DNA from: Loxodes magnus
Taxonomy: Eukaryota; Ciliophora; Karyorelictea; Loxodida; Loxodidae
Length of the DNA: 64,000 bases
Direction: 5' to 3'
NCBI GenBank assembly: GCA_946699065.1
Contig: CAMPDV010001228.1
Location: 1-64,000 of the forward strand
The notes under the pieces were generated by a model, which searched no databases, was not told where the DNA came from, and saw only the letters and a list, made by a program, of their open reading frames with translations. Shown piece by piece: positions 1-10,100 of this stretch. Made by a program: the position numbers and the translations under genes. Each line of letters starts with the position of its first letter. Within the stretch, counting starts at the first letter, position 1.

Positions 1-79
1 GAGACATAAGATTCTTAGACCTTCGGCACTGGTTTAGTTTAGTTTTAATTCTGGAACGAAAAAGAAATAATATTGCGAA

Positions 80-402
80 CTTCATCAGAGGTTGGGGAAT
101 TTAAGTACCCATAATTGACACATGTCGTCCTCTGCTTCGGTGATGCAATGAGACACAATCCTGCCATGTCCTTGGACCTCCAACAAGTATTAAAGATTAC
201 GAGTATTCTTAAATTATATCAGTATTGAACATTTTTATCAGTACTGAATAATTATACCAGTATTGAATAAGGTTTATCAGTATCTGATAATTTTATCAGT
301 AGCAAACATTCTAGTCAGTATGAAACATTTTTTTTAAAGAGCTGCGCACCAACGAGAGTGCTACGCGCTCTATAATCAAATTTATTTATTTATTATAAAA
401 TT
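80..402 (+). mobile_element. TTTA-tailed retroelement copy, 5'-truncated
   Basis: One of at least five related copies in the window. It runs from the motif TTCATCAGAGGTTGGGGAA through a stretch of degenerate TATCAGTAYTGAA units to a GC-rich hairpin (GAGCTGCGCA...GCTACGCGCTC) and ends in a TTTATTTATT tail. Copies share the 3' end and differ at the 5' end, as expected of SINE/LINE retrotransposition. Bases 1-88 outside this copy match 47,590-47,690 in reverse, so a longer version exists. Confidence 0.75.
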
Positions 403-1410
403 TTGTGATTAAATTATAAAAGTATAAATAAAAAAATTACAAAAAGATATTTAAAAATCGTTTTTAAAAATTTTAATTTTAAAAATCTGTAAAAATTTTA
501 GGCTATGCTTTTTATTTTTCTATTAGAAACTTTATAAAAGAATAATTATGGAATGATATTAAAAAGAAATCTTTTTCGAGTAATAATTTTTTTAATTGAA
601 GAGTTTCAAAAAAGGCCTTTTTTGAAAAATATTTGAGTATAATTACAAAGTCTTTTTTTTTAATATTATTAGTTTTTAAATTCAATATTTTTAATTCTTT
701 TTAACGTTTTTGAGAAAAAATTTAGGAAAATTTTATTTTTATTTTTGCTTAGTGATTAGTACTTGAGGAAAATTTTGCGACAAAATGAAAATGGGATAAA
801 AAATTTTGAAAGGGAATAAGTAAATTTAAAATAGTAATAAGACATGATTAGTGATAGATTTTAAATAAGGTCAGAAAAATTTATAGATATTTTTTAATTA
901 AATATTTTTCAAAGGGAAAAACGAAATAAACACTAGTTTATTGAAAAAATTTTTTAATTTTAGAAAAAGTAAAACAATGCTTTCTCAGAATCGAAATTAA
1001 TAAGGATTTAAAAAAAAGTTAAAAATTAAAAAATGTAAAGTTTATTTTTTTATTTTTAAAAAGCAGTGAAGAAAAACAATCGGAAAATTTTTTTTGAAAT
1101 AAGGCTAAATTTTTATTTAGTACAAATTAATTTTTTTTATTTAAAAATTTAGAAAGCAATGCTCAATTTTTACTGATATAAATTAAAAAAACGTTTAAAA
1201 GTTAAAAAAAGTAAAAAATTTATTTTTCTCTTTGTTCAGTGATTCCCATTAAAGGAAGTTTTTGGGACAGACTTTTTTAAGAAACAAATTTCAAATTCGA
1301 TTTTTAATAAGTAAATAATTAAAAACTTAATTGAATTTTAAAGATTATGAAATGGAGCAATTAATAATCTAGAGTAATTAATTAATTAATTTTTAATTTT
1401 TTTTTATAAT
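403..1410. other. AT-rich spacer between two inverted retroelement copies
   Basis: About 1 kb of A/T homopolymer-rich sequence lying between a plus-strand and a minus-strand copy of the same retroelement. I see no coding frame with homology here. The inverted pair could form a long stem. Confidence 0.5.
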
Positions 1411-1780
1411 AAATAAATAAATTTGATTATAGAGCGCGTAGCACTCTCATTGGTGCGCAGTTCTTTAATAAATGTTTCATACTGACTAGAATGTTTGCTA
1501 CTGATAAAATTATCAGATACTGATAAAATTATCAGATACTGATAAATCTTGTTCAATACTGGTATAATTATTCAGTACTGATAAAAATGTTCAATACTGA
1601 TATAATTTAAGAATACTCGTAATCTTTAATACTTGTTGGAGGTCCAAGGACATGGCAGGATTGTGTCTCATTGCATCACCAAAGCAGAGGACGACATGTG
1701 TCAATTATGGGTACTTAACTTCCCCAACCTCTGATGAAGATGACCTTGTTGTTCACCTTCGATCAACTATGGCGGTTTAA
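1411..1780 (-). mobile_element. TTTA-tailed retroelement copy, minus strand
   Basis: Inverted relative to the copy at 80-402, with the tail at the low-coordinate side and the hairpin at about 1,430-1,470. Its 5' end is longer and starts at AACCGCCATAGTTG, a start shared with the copy at 37,330. The short repeats TATCAGATACTGATAAAAT are tandem here. Confidence 0.75.
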
Positions 1781-2751
1781 AAAAAAAAATATATTTAATA
1801 TAATTTTTTTATTTTGAGTTATGTTAGTTTAAGAAAGTTCAATCTAAATCTCCATATGAATTTTTTTGTTTAGTTGATAAAATTTAAAGAATTATTTTTT
1901 GCTTTTTAACTCAACGTTCTATACTATAGAAGATTTTTCTTCAGAATAAAAAGTTTTATAAAACTGTTTAATCATAAAATATTTTATTAAAGTAAAATCA
2001 CATAAACTACAAAAAAAGATTAGAAAAGATGAAATAGAGAGATTAGGTTTTTTTTTTAATATTTTTAAATTGCTTTTTTGCTTTTTCTCAGAGATTTTTA
2101 TTACAAGCTCCTTAAAGGATGGACGAAGAAAATATTTTAAGGTAGATAAATATAAAAAAATAAAGGAGTGTAACTGTATTGCAGAATCTACTTCAACAGC
2201 ATTTCAAATAAATTTTTATGATTTTTAAATGTACCTTTCACAAAACTTAGACGCCTTAGTACTTAAATTGTCTTCAAAAGACTATAATATTTTACATATA
2301 TTTTTGAAATGCTAAATTTAATAATTTTAGAATTAAAAAAAAGTTCACTAAAACAAAATTTTGATCCATATTCTGTTTTTGGAAATTGAAATAAAAGAAA
2401 AATATTAAATCTTTTTACTTTAATAGCTAACATTAATAGATTTTAAATAGGATGGAGAGCCCTTTCCTTCAGATGTTGCTTGGAGACTCAGCAAGGCAAC
2501 TAAAAATGAGATGGACGGAAGATAAATCGGAGAAAGAGAAACCAATAATAAAAGAAGGAAGATTCGACAAGCTGGAGAATTCTGAAGGCAAGGAGAAAAC
2601 CTTCTTCATCAAAGGTCGGGGAAAGATGTACCGGTAATCGCATATTGCATCCTATGCTTTGTAAGGAAAAATTACAGGTCCCCTACTGCAGGAAGAGAAA
2701 ACAAGGAAAGAGAGACGAATAAAATTTTATTTTTCGACATTAAATAAAATT
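1781..2751. other. AT-rich stretch with a small possible ORF
   Basis: Mostly A/T-rich without recognisable content. From 2,452 a frame opens with ATG and runs about 100 codons if TAA/TAG are Gln. It is rich in Lys and Glu with no known motif. Its closeness to the retroelement tail at 2,752 and to the ORF1 at 2,870 suggests retroelement debris, but that is inference. Confidence 0.3.
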
Positions 2752-2815
2752 AATTTAAAGAGCTGCGCACCAATGAGAGTGCTACGCGCTCTATAATCCA
2801 ATTTATTTATTTATC
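2752..2815 (+). mobile_element. Retroelement 3' tail, severely 5'-truncated
   Basis: Only the terminal hairpin and the TTTA-type tail are present, nearly identical to the ends of the copies at 80-402 and 37,330-37,684. A copy reduced to its last 60 bases is typical of target-primed reverse transcription that stopped early. Confidence 0.7.
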
Positions 2816-2869
2816 TTTAAAGATAAAATTAAATTAATTTTTAAACTAGAAAGTTAGAAAAAATATAAA

Positions 2870-3832
2870 ATGGAAGGATTCAAAAGAGGTTTCTACACCA
2901 GCTCCAAAAAATTGGAGAGGAAACCTGAATCCAATCTTGGATAGTCTTCTTTTCCTTAACCCTAACATTTTTCTTAATCCTAATAACTTGGAGAGGAACA
3001 GAAACAAGTTCAAAAGACAACACATGCAATAACTCCAACCTCATAAAAGAAGCCAATGAAGCAGATGAAGTCTGCTCTTCACTAGGAGGTTTCATAGTTT
3101 AATCCTTCTAGCCAGATGAATATGGAATAGCTCATCAAAATGGTACTGAACCTCCAAGAAGAGGTCAGGAAGCTGAAAAAGGACAATGACAAACTAATGG
3201 AGAATTTGAACAAGCAAGAGGAAATCGAATCAAGACTCATGTCTCAGGAGAGAGATTTAAGCACTTTCTGGAACATATCTCAGAGTCAGAACAGTTAATC
3301 CCAGTATCAAGATTAAAAATACAGAGAAATCGATGGTAAATTAGCACAGCTACTAAAAAATCAGCAAAAATTTCAAAAGTAAATTGAATCAAGGGATTAG
3401 AAATAAGACAAGATGGAAATCGAAGAAATTAAAGTTGACAAGCCTTTATACAAGTGAGAAATAAAATCCTGCTACTACTGTGACTCTAGAGAACACTTGT
3501 GAAAGAAGTGTAAGAAATTCCTAAATTTCAAACAGAGTTCTGGAAAAAGCAAAGATAACAGTAGGAAAAAAGGAAGAGATAGCAACAGCTTAAAGTAAGA
3601 AGGAATAGAGAACAGTTATGGATAAACGCTCTTGAGAATATATACAAGAGAAAATGCAATTAGTAATGGAAGAGAAACTTAAGATTTCAAGAACAAGCAA
3701 GACAGGACAGTGGATGGAGATAGAGATCAAACATTTAATTTTAGCCTCCGGAGCAATCTGAAGGCAGGTTAGAAATAGGTTGAAATACCTACAAGAAGGC
3801 CAAACAATTTTATTCATAATAATAATAACTAG
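2870..3832 (+). CDS. Retroelement ORF1 with coiled coil and CCHC zinc knuckle
   Basis: Read with TAA/TAG as Gln and TGA as Trp, a frame opens at ATG 2,870 and stays open for about 320 codons. The N-terminus is basic and Ser/Gln-rich. A heptad region around residues 85-125 (LQEEVRKLKKDNDKL) is followed by a zinc knuckle CYYCDSREHLWKKC, spacing C-x2-C-x4-H-x4-C, then a basic tail. This layout is that of a nucleic-acid-binding ORF1/Gag-like chaperone; the coiled coil resembles the minus-strand ORF at 38.8-39.6 kb. No reverse transcriptase follows: the next gene is convergent. The 3' end is not fixed because no near TGA is obvious. The Trp in the knuckle is TGA. Confidence 0.6.
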
Positions 3833-3944
3833 AAAGTTAGATTATTAGTCAAAATAAGATATTTTTATTATATGACTTATTAAAAATTAAAATATACTTA
3901 AATTTTTTTTTTGATTTATAAAATTAATTCCAGAATCTTTTAGT

Positions 3945-5527
3945 TCAATTTTATAGTTTCTCTGCAATGTTCCCTAAACTAAAATCCATAGGTCCTGAAT
4001 TATTTTCATCTTCTATTATAAAACTTATCTTGCTTAAAGAATTTCTTAGTTAGCTCAAACAATTTTCAGTTATTTAATTTTCACTTAGAGATATCTATTT
4101 TAAGGTTTTATAAATAGGCCATTGATTACTATTTTCATCTACTATAGGAAATTCTTCTAGTTGAATATCTTTATTATTTTTAATATTTAAATACTTCAAT
4201 TTTTTGCAGTTAACTATAATCTATCTCACATCCTGTTCTGTTAAATCACATCATTAAAGAGTTAGTTATTTTAAGTTTTATATTTTGGTTATTTCTTCTA
4301 TTCAATCTTTATTTTCAAATATGCAAACAACAAAATTCACTTAAGTTAACTAAGAACAATTTTGTTGCATTACCTATAAAGTGTTTTTGCTTATTTTCCT
4401 CATTATAAAAAAAGTGACTTCTTTTAATTTCCTACATTATAAAAAAATGCTTTACAAGATTTTATTTGATATTTGCCTAGTATCTTTAAAAGATACTGCT
4501 GATAGGTTTTATCCATAATTTGCTATTTATTAAAGTATTTATTTACTAACTTAAGGTAAGAGACCTAAATTTAAGGATTTAAGATTTGGAGCGTTTTTCA
4601 GTAGTTGAATTAAATGAGAATCTGTAAAATAGTTGCAATGAGATGTTTCAAAATATTCTAAGCTTTAACTAGTCTCAGAAAAGAAATTATGGAAATCAGT
4701 AGAACTAAATCTGCATGAATAGAGAATCTATAGATGTTTCAATTAATAAAACTTAATTTTATCTAAAACAGTATTAGTTAAACTATACGATTCTTTTAGT
4801 TCTAATTTACTTAGATTAGGACATAAATTTATAAATTAATCAATATTCTCATTTCTATTGATGAGAATTTCTTCTATATATATCCCTTTGGTTTCTAAAT
4901 ATCTTCTTAAATAATCAATGCTTACTTCACTTTTTCCCATTTTTATCACTTTTAAATTCAAATTTTAAAGGAAATCAAATAATAATTTTCCGCATGATTT
5001 TCTAGGCTTAATGCAGCCTTTAATTTCAAGTTCTTCTAAATTTACTAGATTTTTCAAAAAGCTAGTTCTTTTTCCTTTATTTCTTCGTCATCTAAAGATA
5101 GCTTTTTTAAACTTGTTATTAAAAATTCATCTGTCCAATCTATTTTATCGTAAGTAGCATGCTTTATTTATAGCTGCATTTATATTTAATAGTTCTTATT
5201 CATTTTAGGTAGTTTTTACTACTTATTCTAATAAATTTGATTCATAGTTTCTATAATTTGCTAGTATAGCTTTTTAGAAATTTATTAAGCATCAAAATTA
5301 ATTTGCTTAACATCTGAGTGAGCTATTTATTTTAAAGTCCAAATAATTCTATTTTTACCTAACTGTTAACTTTCATTATACTTCTTTATTTATAGTTATT
5401 CAAATTAATACTTAAAGTTATAAAGAAGTTTATTAACTTATTACAATCTACAAATATCTCTTGTTTTTAGAAACCTAAATATTAGTTACATCATATAAGC
5501 ATTCTACAGTATATTTAGTTAATTCAT
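3945..5527 (-). CDS. F-box-like / leucine-rich repeat protein
   Basis: From ATG 5,525-5,527 the N-terminus reads MNQLNILQNAYMMQLIFRFL, followed by KTRDICRLQQVNKLLYNF, which fits an F-box (IFxFLxxxDxxxLxxVNK). The rest is a run of LRRs of the AMN1/F-box type (LVNLEELEIKGC, CPNLSKLELKE, APNLKSLNLG, LKQLTLQWCDLTEQDV, KKLKYLNIKNNK). About 525 residues, ending at TGA 3,945-3,947. Two internal TGAs fall where Trp is plausible. One 1-nt frame change is needed near 5,056-5,060, in a run of five T on the coding strand: an indel, assembly error or unseen intron. Likely role: substrate adaptor of an SCF-type ubiquitin ligase (inferred from the family). A separate 77-codon frame at 5,524-5,757 (-) overlaps the start by ATGA and may be an upstream exon or nothing. 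Confidence 0.72.
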
Positions 5528-5759
5528 TTTTTGCTTTTTATTATTCTTAGTTTCTTAGTAAATTTCATTATCTTCTTCATTCTAACTTTCTCTGATTCTT
5601 TTGGATTATAATATTTGGATTTCAGAATCACAAGCTTTCTATTGAGTGTTTTTATCTTCTTATACTTAAAATAGGTTTTTACTGCTAGATTTTTAAAAAG
5701 GATCTCCTTATAACTATTGATTATGACTTTACCATGCTTAGTAAGTTTTTCCTTCATTT

Positions 5760-6242
5760 TGATTTTATTCGTCGAAGTTTATTTTTTCATCCTCATAATT
5801 TTATTCTTCTTAAGCTTTCTAAGAACTTAAATTTTTTTGCTCCATCTAAGTTATAATTATAATATATAACTTTTTTGGATATTAAAATTAGTAAATTATA
5901 AAGAAAAAATAAGTTTAATTATAAATGAAAAATCTAGCAAAATTAGTGTTAAATTAAGGAACTAGAAAGTAGTTGTTTAGTTTAGAAAAATATCAAATAA
6001 ATAAGCTTCTAAGAAACAAAGGAAATCATTTAATGAGTGTCTTAAAAAATAAGAGTAATAGTAGTATAATCAGAACGAGCTAAAACTTCAATGATAAGAG
6101 TTGCTTGTACAATCAGAGTATTAAAAAATGGTAAGTCTATAGAAGATTCAGAAAAAAAATTGTTTCTATCCAGATAATTAAATATAAATTAAAGTTATCT
6201 CAAAAAGAATAAATACTAGAAAAGTTATTTGTAATTGATAAT
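5760..6242. other. AT-rich stretch, no gene recognised
   Basis: No recognisable product on either strand. Lysine/glutamine-type triplets occur on the plus strand but without a convincing frame. Confidence 0.4.
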
Positions 6243-6627
6243 AAATAATAAATTAACTAAAATAAATGCAACAAAAATGAGATAGAAAAAAGAATGTAAG
6301 TAAAATTAAATGTAAAAAAAACTTTAAAGAAAAAAATTTTCAAACCAAAATTAAAATAAAATATTTCCAAATTTTTTCATATTTTATCTATCTTTGTCTT
6401 TTTTCATATATTTCTATTTTATTTTGATTCCCTTTTTATCTTATTTTCTTTTTATTAGATAAAGTTTTTTGGCGTGTTCTTTACTTTACTTTCAGATTTT
6501 TTATATTTATCTATTTTTTTCTATTTATTTTAAAAAAAAATTTATTTTTTTTATTTTTTTGAAAAATGTTAATTTTAGTTCTTTATAATTTACTTTTATT
6601 AAAGATTTTTATCTTAATAATTTAAAG
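6243..6627 (+). repeat. Dispersed ~385-bp T-rich repeat, copy 1
   Basis: Nearly identical, apart from short indels in homopolymers, to 31,846-32,225. Both begin at TAATAAATTAACTAAAATAAA and end at TTAATAATTTAAA. No coding content, no clear terminal inverted repeat and no clear target duplication were seen. Confidence 0.8.
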
Positions 6628-7130
6628 TTTTGCATAAATTAATCTTTTAATTGTTTTTTTTAGTTATAGTGTGTAGTATTTCTTTGATAAATTAAAGGAA
6701 TTTTAGATTTTTATAACCAAAATTTTAATTTTATATTTCAGATTATCTGTATTTAAATTTTACCCTCAATTTTTTTTGCTTATAATTTTTTTAATTTTTG
6801 GATCAAAGTTGCAATTTTTTTCTTTTCGTATTTCCTTTTAATATTTTTTTAAATTTTTTATGCTTTTTTAATTTGCTCTTAATCAAAAACATGATATATT
6901 TTTTTCTGTTTATCTATATCTTTTTTGCTTTTTATAATAATTTTTGATAAAATAATTTCTGATATAAATTTTTTAATTTTAATAATATTCAACTATTATT
7001 TATTACTAAATATTATTTTTTAAATGACTTGAGGTTAAGTAAATTATCGTTTTTTATATATTATAAGTATACGAAAATTTACCTATATTTTTTAACTCTA
7101 AAATATTTTTTTAATATAAATAATAACAAA
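6628..7130. other. T-rich stretch, no gene recognised
   Basis: Strong T-richness on the plus strand. Nothing recognisable; it may be the 3' untranslated flank of the minus-strand gene that ends near 7.1 kb. Confidence 0.4.
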
Positions 7131-10100
7131 AAATAAATAATAATGGCACTATGCTTCTAAGGTTTACCTCTTTAAATTCACTTGTATTTACTCTTATAAA
7201 ATTTCTGCTACCTCCTGCGAAGTCGTTCATAGATTTCTTGATCTTCCTTTTATCTTCGGTTCAATTTTCATCTTGAAAATAATTTCTTTTTTCCTCTTCT
7301 AGTTCTATATATTCTATAGCTCCTTTAAATATTTTCCTCATTATTTTATTGTTCGAATCCATTATTGATTCATTAATTCCAATCCTTGATAGCTTTATCA
7401 TAAAAAAGTTTAATCATCTTGCGTATAATATTTTAACTCAGTTTTCTTCAAATTTTTTTACTTATAGTATTTACTTAATTTTAAACTATTAACATATCCT
7501 TATTAGATATTCTTTTTTCTTGCAGAATCATCGTCATAATATTCTTATCTGCTAAATAATTTATTTATTTTTAGATTTTTCTCAATATCCATAGGATCTG
7601 CATTACTTTAATTTTTCTAGATTATTAGATGTTAATATAATTTAATTATTGATTCTATCTTCTATTTACTTTAGTTGGAAGTTTACCTTTTGCATTTCCG
7701 ATTTTTAGTTGATTTACTTTTTTAATTTCTTATTTTCTTACTTTATCTTCACAACGATTTATAAAAATGTTATTATTTTTTCGTTTAAATCCGAAACTTA
7801 AAATTTTAGGGTTTGATTTTTGTTATTTTTGATATACATATCTTTTTCGTAATTGATAGTTAAAATAGTTAGTCTTTTGCTTGATAAGAGGTTTATTGGA
7901 TAATATAAATAATTTTTAGGTTGATAATAAGTTTTTGATCTATGACTGACTAGTTGAGTTTGAAAAATAAGATTTTGATTAATTGAATAGTAATATAAAA
8001 TTGAGTCTATTAGATAGAATGTTTTTGAGTGATAATGTTGTTAGGATATATTAAGCAAATGATAGTGTTTTGAATTGAATTAAGGACATGTTTAGTTATT
8101 ATATTTATAAAGGGTTAGCTAGATTATTAGTTATTTATATTGTTTATAATATTTACTTTTATATTATGCTATATTATACTTTTAAAATCAAAATACCATT
8201 TTCTAGTTGTCCTTATCAATTACACTTGTTGGTAACTGATTTGATTGATGTCTAGTAATAATTTAGTATATAATATAATTTTAGAGTGTACTTAAGATTT
8301 GAAATGATAATAGAAATAAATAACTCTGATTATAGACATAAATTAGAAGTTAATAATAAAATATGTAAATAAAGTAGTTTAAGAGTACACTACATCTTAA
8401 TAGTATTAAACTAGAGAAATCTTACTAATAATATTAGTAGATTAAATAAAATAGAAGATATAGATAGAGGATATTAATAAATAGCTAAAAATAAGTAGTT
8501 AATATATTAATTAGAATATAAAATAGGGTTATAAAGTATAGACTGTGTGTTATAATATTAGTAATTCAAATTAATCATATTCAAGTAGTAGTTTATAATA
8601 ACAATCATTATATAAGCTAAATTCTTACATCTGCTTTAATCATATTATTACATAGATTATAAATTAAATACTTATCTATTACAAATTTTTAAAATACCAG
8701 CAACAATATCTCAGTAACACTTTAACACTTTATTACACAACCATAACTAAATCAAACTAACTAACTACATCCTTATTTACTATTATTTAAACTAACTATT
8801 TTATAATTCATAAACACACATTTTGTAGAGACTATATTAGATCATTACATATTATCTTTAAAAATTACTGAACCTATTTTAAACATTAATAGAAAGGATA
8901 TCAAATTAACACTTCTAGACATTATTTCAAAATCAAACAACTACTATCAACAAATCTAATACATCAGCTAAAATATATACCTATTATCAAAATATTACCT
9001 TAATTACTAATTCCAACATCTCCTTAATAGGAATCAATTTTTCATCAATAAAGTGAAAAAAGCAAGAAAGTTAGCAAAGATCTTAAAATATAATGCTAAT
9101 ATGCTTAGTAACTTTAAAATAGCTAAAGTATCTAAATTAGAAATTAATTAATAATTAAGTATTAATTTAAGATAAATATTTAAAGTTGTTAAATGTTTTT
9201 TCCATCTCTGCTTATATCAAAAATTACCCTCTATAATCAAAAACTTACTTATCATTAAATTATTTACATCCTAAAATAGAAAAATAACTACCTAGTATAA
9301 ATAATCTAATATTAATCATTACTATAACATTCTTTAATCAATTATATTAGGCATTACTTTCTTTTCAAATCAATCATTACCCCCTATAATATTAATAATA
9401 TTACATTCTATATCATTTTATTACTAACTTAGGTTAAATAATACAAGCTCATATAAGCAAATACTAGCTTCAATAAAATCAAAACCATCTTATAATTATT
9501 TCTTACAATCAAAAATTAAAAAGGTACCTGAAGTAAATTCTTACCGCCTGAGGTAATTTATTACCCTCTTATAATAATAAAAAATACCAGCTATAATAGT
9601 TTTTAAATACAAACTGTCTATAAAAAATATTTTACATTCTATAAATTTTTAAAATAACTTACTCACTATAAATATTTAAAATATCTCACTCACTATAAAT
9701 ATTTAAAATATTTCACTCACTATAAATATTTAAAATATCTTACAATCCATAAATATTTAAAATATCTTACAATCTATAAATATTTAAAATATCTTACAAT
9801 CTATAAATATTTAAAATATCTTACCAACTATAAATATTTAAAATATCTTACCAACTATAAATATTTAAAATATCTTACAATCTATAAATATTTAAAATGT
9901 CTTACTCCCTATAAATATTTAAAATATCTTACTCCCTATAAATATTTAAAATATCTTACAATCTATAAATATTTAAAATATCTTACCATCTATAAATATT
10001 TAAAATATCTTACAATCTATAAATATTTAAAATATCTTACCAACTATAAATATTTAAAATATCTTACATTCTATAAATATTTAAAATATCTTACCAACTA

